Assembly: GCF_000001735.4 (NCBI RefSeq)
Contig: NC_003070.9
Span: 1,550,001-1,614,000 of the forward strand
Reading direction: 5' to 3'
Origin: Arabidopsis thaliana
Taxonomy: Eukaryota; Streptophyta; Magnoliopsida; Brassicales; Brassicaceae
Length of the DNA: 64,000 bases
The position numbers and the translations under genes are program-made. Every line of letters begins with the position of its first letter. Position 1 is the stretch's first letter. The notes beneath the pieces were generated by a model that was not told the origin of the DNA, ran no database searches, and worked only from the letters and a program-made list of their open reading frames with translations. Positions 1 to 10,890 of the stretch are shown here, in pieces.

Positions 1-135
1 ATATATGATACTTTTGTTTTAAGTACAGAGATTGATTTATCCTATTTCTCTACTGAATCAATGTTTCTTTCTACAAGACAATTTACACAAAAAGATGTAT
101 CTTCTTTACGGAAACAAAATCCATAGAGACAAAAA

Positions 136-267
136 TTAGGAAATCTGTTGAGAAGAGAGATAGACGATTTCTTCGTCTGTTCGAGAGATCGAGTGTGAAT
201 CTAAGTGGAACAGATCGTATATCGGAGGCGAATACTCCGGCGGCGGTGCTCTCCGTTGTGATCGCAT
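136..267 (-). CDS. Possible 43-aa small ORF, unrecognised
   Basis: An ATG-started ORF of 43 codons plus stop sits in a patch that is clearly less AT-rich than its surroundings. The product begins MRSQRRAPPPEYSPP and ends SSQQIS, with a Pro-rich start and no signal peptide or membrane segment. I recognise no family. It lies downstream of the pectinesterase stop on the same strand, separated by about 350 bp of AT-rich DNA. It could equally be untranslated sequence of a neighbour lying outside the window. Only the open frame and base composition support it. Confidence 0.2.
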   Translation of the reverse strand: MRSQRRAPPPEYSPPIYDLFHLDSHSISRTDEEIVYLSSQQIS

Positions 268-614
268 GTCGTATGTTGATATATTGAACCGAACCGGTAA
301 AGTCCGAACCCGGATCTATTTTATCGGTTTAGTAAAATTAATGTAGTCACAATTGGATAGTCGTCGTTGTCGTCAACAATTAATGTACCTATTTCTAATT
401 TGTTCCTAGAGACTTTTCAATTCGATTGTAATCTTTATAATTTGGAGGTTATGTATCATATATATATAAATAATTTTTTAACCATTTTGAACTTTAACCT
501 GCAATGATTCAGTTTAAATCATTGGTAAAAATTGCACTTTCTCCAATCATAATGTTCCGATTCAAGATATATAAAAAGAGTATATTCCAACGAGTTTTGG
601 TTGATATATTTCCT

Positions 615-2434
615 TTAAAGGTCAGAAAACTGTAACCATTGATCTCCATCAATAAAAGACGTGTTAATTAATAGAGCAACTTGAGTCTCATTAAGTTTTT
701 GAACATATGGTGCTCTCTTTGACATATCTGCTCCTGGACCCGAACAATTATACTCTCCATAAAATATAGTCCTGTAAACAAAAACAATGTCACTTAGTAT
801 TAATCAACCTTCCTTATAACAAAAAAACAAATTTATAGAAAAATTGTGTTTTGTACTTACGCGTCCCTAGAGGGATCGTTGAAGTTGTTCCAGCCTTCGG
901 GTGCGATAACATCGGTCATAGTAGTGGAAACGAAAACCACACGTGAGTAAGGCCGCCATGCACGACCTAGCCACACGTGACCAGTTCCACCGATTGTGCA
1001 GTTGACGAAGGAGAAGCCACTGTTCTCGTCCTTGGAGCTACGCCCATTTGCAGTCACGGCTCCGTTAACTGCTTTTGAACCTGGGCTCAATTGATTAGCC
1101 ATTGATATTATTCGACAGTCCTACACATCACAATACAACATGGAACTTAATTATATTGGAGCCATTAAACCAAAACACAAAAAGTAACCTAATAAAAAAT
1201 ATATAAATTACCTGATAGAGAGACTTAGCGTTGCCGAAGATGAAATCAATGGATCCTTGAATGTAACAATCCTTGAAGTAATGACGACCTCTATCGTCAT
1301 GAAGAGTGTCTTGTGCTCCGAAGAAACCGCATCCCACAAACGCTGATTCATCTCCGGCGATTCTTATTGCCACCGCCTGAGCTCCTACGTCTCCTGGCTT
1401 TGGTATCGGTGCCACGTTCTATCACAATATATATCACGGTAAAGTTATCTTTAATTTGTTGATACTAGTTAACCTTATCCGGTTAAATTAAAGGAAAGCG
1501 TACCAAAAAAATTATGAGAAAACCGAGTAAAGAAGAGAACACTAATTCGACCATATGGTAACCAAACCGAGAAAAAGCCGAGAGAGGAAATATCAAACCG
1601 ATTAAAGCAACATCTTTCAAAAATATACTTCAAACTAAAGCTATAGTTTTATAAGAAATTGAAATCAAAACTGTACTAAATCGAAACAATTGATTACCGG
1701 TTTCTGTTTATAGTAACCATTTCATATCATGTTTGATTTTATCCCTTGATTAGTTTCTATTTAAGTACATATGTTAATTGATAAATTAATGAAATTACCA
1801 TGAAACTGATGTTCTTAGCGACGAACTGAGAACCAAAGACTTGGACCGTGGCACAATAAAATGTGCCATTAGCTGAGTAGGCAGTGTCGTTCCACGCAAT
1901 GGCTGTAATGTCGAAGCCTTGTCCTTGCAACGTTATGTTTGGTTTAGTCTTCGGAATCACCACTTTTTCACTGCCATGCAATACTTATATATCATTTACT
2001 TATATAGATTTCTTAATTGTTATTGTAGTAACTAAATCGACAACATACTAGTACATGCCGGAGTTTATCCAAATCACGTTCCTTCTTTGACTGAAATTCC
2101 CCACTGCGTCCACGGCCGATTGCACCGTCGTGAAATTGCAGCAACCGTTCTTATCCACGCAGAGATAGGATGTTGTGTCGGTGTCCAATGGAGGTATATT
2201 TTTAGGGAAATCGTCGCATATTGATACCTTTCTTTTGGTATCCGAAGGTTTATGCCGGTGGTGGTGATGATGATGATGATGATGATGGTGATGGTGATCA
2301 CATAAGGATTTCTTGAATGAATATGATATTGCTTTGATACCAAAAGCTTCAGGATGTGTTTTAAAGAGAGTTTTAGATGCCAGAACGGCAATTATTGCGA
2401 TACCTATGGATATGGATAATGAGATTATTTTCAT
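615..2434 (-). CDS. PME8: Pectinesterase (pectin methylesterase) 8, type II without PMEI domain
   Basis: Removes methyl esters from cell-wall homogalacturonan. Five coding exons read in frame: 2434-2049, 1970-1799, 1418-1212, 1120-861, 771-615, giving 393 aa. The N-terminus has a hydrophobic signal or anchor at about residues 4-20. It is followed by a run of 13 histidines (about 47-59) and then the beta-helix catalytic domain. Family motifs are present: GMYYEKV, GAQDTL (first catalytic Asp, about residue 222), SIDFIFG (second Asp, about 244) and LGRAW (Arg about 308). No N-terminal inhibitor (PMEI) domain is present, so this is the short form. A TATAAATA lies about 110 bp upstream of the ATG. 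The identification as the Arabidopsis PME8 locus is from memory. The poly-His stretch is not part of the catalytic fold. Confidence 0.93.
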
Positions 2435-4855
2435 ACCTGAATAATAGAAGATAATTCTGTGAAACTTTGATTGGTTGATTTAGGGGTTTGAGAGGGAAAG
2501 GATAAAAGGAACTTAATGAATAAGATGATGCATAAGAGAGTTATTTATACGAACAAATATGAAATATGAAATTGCATGAAGTGTAAGGATTTGTTGGAAT
2601 GCCTTGCAAATTACCCTTTGCTAATGTTTGCTTTCTTACAAATATTAAACTATCTCGATCCACCTACCAAAAAGGCTCATAGCCTTTACTAGAATAAAAA
2701 AAAGTGAATATCAATTTCGTTTGTATAATATATTTGAGAACCCATTGTCAATATATATACTCTGAGTACTTTATCTCACATGTAAACAAAGAAGGTGATA
2801 AATGATATATCATTTTTCATGTTTCTAACTAATAAAGTGATTATGCTAGCTATATGTATAATGTGCAACAAAAAATTAAGAGAAAAAAAATAGTCATCTA
2901 CTTAAAGCAATTTTATAGAATGCCATACTAATCATTTATCAAACAAAATCTGTTCAGCTCTGATGTTTTGTTGTTATAATGTTTCACTATGCAAAAAGAA
3001 ATACAGCAAAAAAAACGTAAGTTAGAAATGATTCGTTATTACTGAGTCTATACAACTATAATTCAATAAACCTCATTATTTGGAAGTTGAGTACACATGC
3101 ATTTAACTTTGTTGATTGATTATCTGACTATATATATATACCGTCCAGTGTCCACAGCCTTATGATAACTAAGATAAATAGAAATGAAGCATCTAACATC
3201 CCATGTGAAAATAAATCTTGTGTGAAATTTTATCTCGCATACACGTTCACCATATAAGATTGTAAGCTAATGAATATAAGAAGTGAAATTAAAGGTCCCA
3301 ATATTTGCAAGTATATATTGTGTTTTTATCGTTTCACTAGTTATGTAGTTTCTTTTTGATACCCCGATCCAAATTTTGTAATTACGTAGAACCATTATGG
3401 TCTATTTATTAGTCTATTGATTGTCTTAGTCAATAACGCATATGTATCACCGAATATGGATCATTAATTACTGAATAAAACACCCAAAAAACTTGTTAGC
3501 AAATGAACCCTATGAATAAAAGAAGGGGCATAATGGAAATTTAGATAACTATCCTTCAATGATATACAAAGAGACCCACTCCCTCTCCACATTTTCTTTT
3601 TCAAATAAAAAGACTCTCTCTCTCCCATTTACATCTCTTCATCTTCTTCTCTTTCTGCATTTTGTGACTAAATTTGTTCCGATCTCCGAAAAATATGAAA
3701 TCTTATTAGAAAAATACCGGAAAAGAAACAGATTAGTACATTCGATTCAGCACCTTCAAGTAAGCATATCCACACCTCTTCTGGTCTTTTATGATATTTT
3801 TTCTTATCTTTTTTTAAAAAAACTTATATAATTGATCTTTGATCCAAGTTGTCTCTGTTTTTCAATTTCGGGATTTGGAACTATATATTGTAGGATCGTG
3901 ACAATTCCGAATTTCAGATTTCGATCGATCATCTTTTCAAGTATTAGTGGTAAAACTCAACGTCTCTTTGAGAAACTCAAATTCTTTGTTTATATTAATC
4001 GCCGTTAGTTTTCCATATTGGATTGTACTATTAAAAATTTAATGGTATGTGGTAAATCTTTGATTTGATTTCTTTCAAGATTTAGGTGCAACTTTCAAGA
4101 GATGTCTTTATTGATGTAACTGGTTTTGTGAGTCTTTTAGCTTAGTCGAATTTATTTTTATTTTTGAATTTTATTCGCCTGCAAGATCATTCAAGTGCTT
4201 TAATATAGTGTTCATTTTTTTTAATTTATGATAATGTTTTTTTTTTAATCAAATTTTTGGTTAGAATTCCACATGTTCTTATAAGAGAGCTACTAGTTTG
4301 GTGAGCATTTAATATGTGTTTTTTTTTTATTTGTTGGGTAGTTTTTATTTATTGACATCATAAAGTTTGATCACATTGTAATTTAGATGATCATAAACCT
4401 ATTAGCCAGATTAAAAACTTGTGAAAATACAGACGTTGACCTTTATTTGGAGATCTTCCAAACCTTCTCAATTCTGTTTTCTCTTATTATATTTGAAAGA
4501 ATGTTGTTGGCAATAATAAATCCACCATTGAATATCGTATTATTGAATATAAACAATGTATATATATGCTCTCTGTCGTCACAAGGAGATTATCTTATCT
4601 TGTTAGTTATTTTATATAATCTCTGGGGAAATGGTTTTCTTGCAAGTTAGGGCTTTATTTTTCGCTTTAAACAATGAAATTGTTGCGGTTGGATTGTTCA
4701 ACTGAACTTGATCATATTTCTTGTTGATTATTGAGACTTTAACGTGTGACATTTCATTCATATATACAAAAAGTATACTCTTTAACACCAATTTAAAGCC
4801 TTAAATTCTCAGCGGTTGCAGAACACAAAATAAGAGGAATTGCTTGATTATAGCT
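2435..4855. other. Divergent intergenic region and 5' leader of the coiled-coil gene
   Basis: AT-rich DNA between two divergent genes. The left part is the pectinesterase promoter. From about 3,560 a pyrimidine-rich (CT) stretch typical of a plant transcription start begins. The rest looks like the 5' UTR of the coiled-coil gene, with at least one leader intron: a possible donor lies near 3,760 (TTCAAGTAAGC) and several TTGTAG-type acceptors lie further on. The exact leader structure cannot be fixed without cDNA. I see no convincing coding sequence here; the open frames at about 3,560 and 4,390 are AT-driven. Confidence 0.5.
2542..2549 (-). promoter_or_regulatory. Probable TATA box of the pectinesterase gene
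   Basis: TATAAATA on the minus strand, 108 bp upstream of the pectinesterase ATG, at a position that fits a short 5' UTR. Assigned by sequence and position only. Confidence 0.5.
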
Positions 4856-7658
4856 ATGGAAGAAGCAACAAAAGTGAGTTCAGACGTCCCTCAAGCTAAG
4901 GTAATGAATGATCTTTGTTTCTTGTAACTCAGATGAAAATTTTGCTTAAAGTTCTTGGAGAAGATTAAGTATTGTGACGATTTGTTACAGGAAGTGACAA
5001 AGGAAGATACTGTCATGGAGAAAGAAGAGGAGGATACAATATTTGATGGTGGATTTGTAAAAGTTGAGAAAGAAGGGATCAACAAAAAGTATGATGATGA
5101 TGATGATGAGAAAGCAGAGAAGCAGTTGAAGTCTTTAGAAGATGCTTTGCAGTTACATGATGTTAAACATAAGGAACTAACTGAAGTTAAGGAAGCTTTT
5201 GATGGGTTAGGTCTCGAGCTTGAGAACTCGAGAAAGAAGATGATAGAGTTGGAGGACAGGATAAGAATTTCTGCTTTAGAGGCAGAGAAACTTGAAGAGC
5301 TTCAAAAGCAAAGTGCATCAGAACTTGAAGAGAAACTAAAGATTTCAGATGAAAGATACTCCAAAACAGATGCTCTTTTATCTCAAGCTTTGTCCCAAAA
5401 CTCTGTTCTTGAGCAGAAACTGAAATCTTTGGAGGAATTATCCGAGAAAGTATCTGAATTAAAATCTGCTTTGATAGTGGCTGAAGAGGAAGGAAAGAAG
5501 TCGAGCATTCAGATGCAGGAATACCAAGAAAAGGTAAGTAAATTGGAGTCATCTTTGAACCAATCATCGGCGAGAAACTCAGAGCTTGAAGAAGATTTGA
5601 GAATTGCTTTGCAGAAAGGTGCAGAGCATGAAGATATTGGAAATGTGAGTACTAAGCGCAGCGTTGAACTACAAGGTCTATTCCAAACATCTCAGTTAAA
5701 ACTAGAGAAAGCAGAGGAAAAATTGAAAGACTTGGAAGCAATACAAGTGAAAAACTCGAGCCTTGAAGCTACTTTAAGCGTTGCAATGGAGAAAGAGAGG
5801 GACTTGTCAGAAAATCTTAATGCTGTGATGGAGAAGCTGAAATCCTCTGAAGAGAGACTTGAGAAGCAAGCAAGAGAAATAGACGAAGCTACCACAAGAA
5901 GCATAGAGCTTGAAGCTTTGCATAAACACTCAGAGCTTAAAGTTCAAAAGACAATGGAGGATTTTAGTAGCAGAGATACAGAGGCCAAGTCTTTGACTGA
6001 GAAATCAAAAGATCTCGAGGAGAAAATAAGAGTATATGAAGGGAAATTGGCTGAAGCATGTGGTCAATCACTGTCTTTGCAAGAAGAACTTGATCAGTCG
6101 TCTGCGGAGAATGAGTTACTAGCAGATACAAACAACCAGCTCAAGATCAAGATTCAAGAACTTGAAGGATATCTGGATTCTGAGAAGGAAACCGCAATCG
6201 AAAAGTTAAACCAGAAAGACACAGAAGCTAAAGACTTGATTACAAAGTTGAAATCCCATGAAAACGTAATCGAGGAGCACAAAAGGCAGGTTCTTGAAGC
6301 ATCTGGAGTTGCTGATACTAGAAAAGTGGAGGTAGAAGAGGCTTTGTTGAAACTTAACACTCTTGAGTCTACAATCGAAGAGCTTGAGAAAGAGAATGGA
6401 GATTTGGCTGAAGTGAATATAAAGCTGAACCAGAAACTAGCAAATCAAGGGTCAGAGACCGACGATTTTCAGGCTAAGCTCTCTGTTTTAGAGGCTGAGA
6501 AATATCAACAAGCTAAAGAACTTCAGATAACCATAGAAGATCTAACAAAACAGCTTACTTCTGAAAGAGAAAGACTACGATCACAGGTAAACAATACATT
6601 TTAGGTACTAATAAACCATCTGATATCATGAAAGAATGACACTTTGTTCTGTTGTAGATCTCTTCCCTTGAAGAAGAGAAAAACCAAGTCAATGAGATAT
6701 ATCAGAGCACAAAGAATGAGCTCGTAAAGCTTCAAGCACAACTCCAAGTAGACAAGTCTAAATCCGATGATATGGTATCCCAAATCGAGAAGCTCAGTGC
6801 CTTGGTTGCTGAAAAGTCGGTGTTGGAGTCAAAATTTGAACAAGTAGAAATACATTTGAAAGAAGAGGTAATACTTTTTGGACAACATTTTGAATACTTA
6901 CTTGGTCACTAATTGATGATGTTTTCTGTCTTTTTTTATCTCAGGTGGAAAAAGTAGCAGAATTGACCTCAAAATTGCAGGAACATAAACATAAGGCGAG
7001 TGACCGAGATGTGCTTGAAGAGAAAGCAATTCAGCTTCATAAAGAGCTTCAAGCTTCTCACACAGCCATTTCTGAACAGGTTAATAAATATTTCTTTAGC
7101 TTCTTCTAACTTTATATCTAATTGTGCTTAGTATATATTCTTGAGTTATGATACTTTCTTCTGTGGGGGAAACAGAAAGAAGCCTTGTCTCATAAGCATT
7201 CAGAGTTGGAAGCTACTTTAAAGAAATCACAAGAAGAGCTTGATGCTAAAAAATCTGTGATCGTTCATCTCGAATCGAAGTTGAATGAGCTTGAACAGAA
7301 AGTGAAGCTTGCAGATGCTAAATCTAAGGTTAGCCATATAAAACATAACCACATCTTCGTTAAATTTCTTTTCTATACAAAATGTCGAAAGAATGCTCTG
7401 TTGATGTAGAAACCAAATTTGCAGGAAACTGAGTCTACGGGAAAAGAGGAAGAAGTAGAAGTGAAATCTCGAGACAGTGACTTATCTTTTTCAAATCCAA
7501 AGCAAACTAAGATCAAGAAGAACTTGGATGCTGCTTCGTCTTCAGGGCACGTTATGATTCAGAAAGCTGAAACATGGCATCTCATGACATTGAAGATCGC
7601 ACTTGGAGTGGCTCTTGTCTCTGTCATTCTAGGTATCATTGTTGGGAAAAATTATTGA
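4856..7658 (+). CDS. Long coiled-coil protein with C-terminal membrane anchor (PICC/PICL type)
   Basis: Six coding exons in phase 0: 4856-4900, 4991-6586, 6658-6867, 6945-7079, 7176-7328, 7425-7658, giving 790 aa. A short acidic N-terminus is followed by heptad-rich Glu/Lys/Leu coiled coil over almost the whole length (about residues 45-720). Near the end is one hydrophobic segment, LMTLKIALGVALVSVILGII (about 766-785), followed by only VGKNY. This is a tail-anchored topology, so the coiled coil should face the cytosol from an endomembrane, probably the ER. It resembles the Arabidopsis protein once annotated myosin heavy chain-related, and I recall a paralogue (PICC) as ER-anchored; that link is from memory. 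There is no motor or enzyme domain, so the myosin name only reflects coiled-coil similarity. Confidence 0.88.
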
Positions 7659-8169
7659 TTTCTTTTTGTTATATTTATGAAAGATTTGTTTGTTTGATTG
7701 TTTCGTGGTTCTAAGAATTTTTGCTTCTACCATACTTTTATTTCTTATTGACCAAGCAAGACCACACTAGAATCTGATTCATTCTAACAATATCGTTGGA
7801 ATTTGGAAACCGTTCATCGAAATTGAATTGAAAAATGATAAAGCCATTAGATTTATGCGAATATTATCACGTGTCTTACGGAAATCTATACTTTATTTCC
7901 GATTTTCAGTTATTTTTAGATTTTAGCGAGATATTGTTTGATATGATTTGCAGGTCCTTAAGGGTTTTAAGGAAAAAGGAAACTTAAAAGATAAATAAGG
8001 AAGTAAAAAAAAAAGGAAAAAGAGAGTCCAATTTCAATCCAAAAAAAAGGATTAAATGTTTTGGTTATATATAATAGACACAGTAGACACCTCAATTTCA
8101 CAATTCACACCACACACGCAAACAAATCACAGCTCTCTGTTTTATTTCTTTCTGAAAGTAAAACTAACC

Positions 8170-8583
8170 ATGGCTGATCACAACAACACTCCTCCCTTTG
8201 ACCTAACGAAACTCGACCATTACATCAAATACCAACCACGAGAAGAAGCTGAAGATTTTTTTGTTCATGTCGAGGTCAAGGTTCTCGGAAAAGGATCTTC
8301 TCCGTTAGAGATCTCCTTCTCAACTTCGGTCTATGAATTCGTCTGGGAAGACGAAGATTGTTATGAGTTAGTTGAACTCTACGAATTCTTTACCGAGGAT
8401 GCTGGAATAGATGCATTCGAGGCTCAGTTCTTGGTCAATGACTTGATTTTGTACGTTAATAAGACGACACGACCGCTTGATGAGGACTTCACTGGAGTTT
8501 TCAAGTTGATGGCCGAAGTTACGTTAAAACCGGTCCAGCTTAACCATGCCGGTTCACAGAAAACCGAATCCCAACAACCGTAG
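8170..8583 (+). CDS. Small acidic protein of unknown function, 137 aa, intronless
   Basis: Single-exon ORF starting ATGGCTGATCAC, preceded by AACC and by a CA-rich leader. A TATATATAAT element lies at about 8,066, some 100 bp upstream, so the promoter and start are coherent. An upstream in-frame ATG at 8,056 precedes the TATA element and is not the likely start. The product has no signal peptide or transmembrane segment and is rich in Asp, Glu, Phe and Tyr in the middle. Alternating hydrophobic strands (FFVHVEVKVLG, ISFSTSVYEFVW, FKLMAEVTLKPV) suggest a small beta-sheet fold, which is inference. I recognise no family and assign no function. The 3' side is AT-rich with AATAAA-like signals near 8,716. 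Confidence 0.75.
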   Translation: MADHNNTPPFDLTKLDHYIKYQPREEAEDFFVHVEVKVLGKGSSPLEISFSTSVYEFVWEDEDCYELVELYEFFTEDAGIDAFEAQFLVNDLILYVNKTTRPLDEDFTGVFKLMAEVTLKPVQLNHAGSQKTESQQP

Positions 8584-9078
8584 GGCTTGTTACTTGGAAG
8601 AAAATCATAGACTTTTAGTTTTATGTTTTTCCTTTTTTTTCAACCAAAAAAATTTGGATTTGTCTTTTCAATTCGATTAAAGATATCTCTGAGCTTCAAA
8701 TTGTGTTAACCCTAATAATAAAAAGTATTTCGTAAAGCAGAGGCAACAATTGGTATTTGATGATTTAGAGATTTCTATATGAGTTGTAATAATTAGATTC
8801 ATCTATTGTTATAATTGCAGAAAATCATTAGAAAAACGCGCAATTCTGTGAGATTAAAGCTATTAACTATACCAATCCAAGAGCAAGACAAATTAATTTA
8901 AGTACTAGAGAGTAGAGATCCAAATACAAACCATAATATGTTCGTCTCACAAAGTATTACAAGAAAATAATAAACAAAAAATAGAGAATTTATACAATAA
9001 GGCTGGAGAGAATAATAATAATTCACATCACATTCACATAAACTCGTCATAAATAGACCATCCCAATTCCCAAATGGC
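8584..9078. other. Convergent 3' intergenic region
   Basis: AT-rich DNA between the 3' ends of two convergent genes. It should hold both 3' UTRs, with an AATAATAAAA-type poly(A) signal near 8,714 for the plus-strand gene. Nothing else is visible. Confidence 0.5.
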
Positions 9079-9646
9079 TTAGAAGCAAATGTCCAGGGCA
9101 CAACAGCAACACATGGCCGCAAGACTACAAGCAAAGATTCCATTAAAAAAAACAAATCAGATATATCAAAATTAGAAAAAGAAATAACCTATTTGGGCTG
9201 AATATATCGGCCCATTAAGCATAAATTATGTTGAATTATGAAGTTGCATAATTTCATGATAAGATCGCAAATTTTTTAAAAATAAAAAATAAGCTTTTTG
9301 GGCTTTAATATATTGGCCCATTAAGGATAATTATGATGAAGCATAAAGTTGCATAATTTCATGATAAGTACTTACCAGCCTTTGAAGAATCCGTCACCCT
9401 TAGACTTGGTTTCCACTTTACCCTGAGCTACCGAACCATGACTCGGTTGGTTAGTCGGGTAACCAATCGGCGGTGGTGGTGATGTACAGGTAGACATCGG
9501 TGGCGGTGGGTTAGCTCCTACGTTACATAATATACATAAAGAGTTTACAAATATTCTTAAGATAACGTTAATGGTTAAAGGCAACAAAAAATAAAAACAG
9601 AGAAAATTTTCTTACCTGCAGACTGGTTGTGATCGTACTGGCTCAT
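9079..9646 (-). CDS. Cysteine-rich transmembrane module (CYSTM) protein, 72 aa
   Basis: Three short exons join in frame: 9646-9616, 9517-9376, 9124-9079. The protein starts MSQYDHNQSAG, continues with a Pro/Gly/Gln-rich section (PPPPMSTCTSPPPPIGYP), and ends GCLAAMCCCCALDICF. That C-terminus is the hallmark of the CYSTM family, a Cys-rich hydrophobic module thought to be membrane-embedded. Family members are small, tail-anchored and often stress-induced; heat, salt or ABA response here is family knowledge, not shown. A TATATATTT sequence lies about 140 bp upstream and a CACGTG G-box at 10,003, which would fit stress or ABA control. The second intron contains a 72-bp direct repeat (separate entry). 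The third exon is only 46 nt and is easily missed by ORF finders. Confidence 0.9.
9192..9368. repeat. Two 72-bp imperfect direct repeats inside the CYSTM intron
   Basis: Copies at 9192-9263 and 9297-9368. Both share TTGGGCT-TWAATAT-TGGCCCATTAAG, then an AT-rich middle, then a perfect AAGTTGCATAATTTCATG followed by ATAAG. Each copy contains a GGGC..GCCC inverted pair around an AT core. The second copy ends seven bases before the 5' splice boundary of the intron on the minus strand. Confidence 0.85.
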
Positions 9647-10890
9647 CTTCTAACGATTAATGTAAAGAACTTTGATCTACTAAAGGCAAAGATTTTATGA
9701 TTTTGTGTCTGAAAAATGTTTTTTGTATCTATCAAGAATGTTTCTAATCTTTGAATATCTCTGCACAAATGCGTGTGTGTGTAAATATATAGAGAAAGAT
9801 AAAGGAAAAATAAAGAAGCCAAGTCGGTTTATGAGAACCGCGTGGAGGATAGAACATTAATGTCACCAGAATAAATTCCAAAAAAATAATATAGTAATCA
9901 AAGTGGTTCAAAGTTTTTATTAACAAACAATACAAATGATTTCTGTAAAGTAATTTGGATATATCCAGACGAAAAGCGTGCGTGGTGCGGGCTTTATGTC
10001 GACACGTGTGGTGTTCTGACTTCTCAAACATCTCACACGGTCGAGTCGTCGAGACCAAGTTTTGTTGAATTGTTGAGAGAACGACATCAAGATTCTTTTC
10101 TTTATTTGCTTTGTTGAAGAATCATGTACTAATAGTCTTCGGAAGTTAACTAAATTAACAGTAATATGAATTCGACAAACGATAACTGGGAAAAATTGGA
10201 GCTGATTTAGCTAAAACGAAATATTCAAAATCAGGACTACAAAGATTTAAATTAAAACCTCAAATAGTGATTAGTAATCTCTTATTAGCGGTATTCCTAA
10301 AGATCATGTTAATGAAATAATTTGGTTTCCCACTCATAAACGCAATTGCCATTCTCAATATACACGTCATCTTTAGTTGATAGGTTGAAATATCTTTGAA
10401 TATCTCTGTAATAATTTGGTTACAACTCTGTTTTTCCTGATATAAATGAATGTACAAAAAAGTATTTTAGGGATATAAAAAGGAAAAAAAAGACAGTTCT
10501 CCATCCAAAAACGTAATTGTAATTCGCGATTCACACGTCATCTAGTTGATTTCCCCGCGCAATTAATATCTTACCTCCAAAAAAGCTGGTTTACACATTA
10601 CAAACCAAACTTGGATCATCATCATTGGACAAAATCTTTTTCTAATTTGAATTTCTAAGTTCTAGTTCGGATGATTATGACAATAAATCCATGAAACATC
10701 TTCAAAATTGTATCTTTTTGTCTTTGGTAACAACTAAAAAAACGGGAGAAGTCATCATCAAAAACGTTTATATGTCCATGAGATCCAATTTACCAATCCT
10801 AACACACTCTTTTTGCATACACAATTGCACTTGTAGCCTCTTTCATGTATAAATATGCTAAAACAACTATTTTTTCTCCCTCATAAAGAC
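9647..10890. other. Intergenic region upstream of the CYSTM gene
   Basis: AT-rich DNA between the UBA5 3' end and the CYSTM start, both on the minus strand. It holds the CYSTM promoter: a TATA-like stretch near 9,785-9,795 and a palindromic CACGTG (G-box/ABRE core) at 10,003-10,008. The part next to 10,890 is UBA5 3' UTR. No coding sequence is supported. Confidence 0.5.

Noticed and set aside
5187..5567. Minus-strand ORFs under the coiled-coil gene
   Set aside because: Antisense of Glu/Lys-rich codons; no family motif.
8898..9155. 85-codon minus ORF spanning the CYSTM last exon
   Set aside because: It reads through intron and 3' UTR; the real third exon is a 46-nt piece in another frame.
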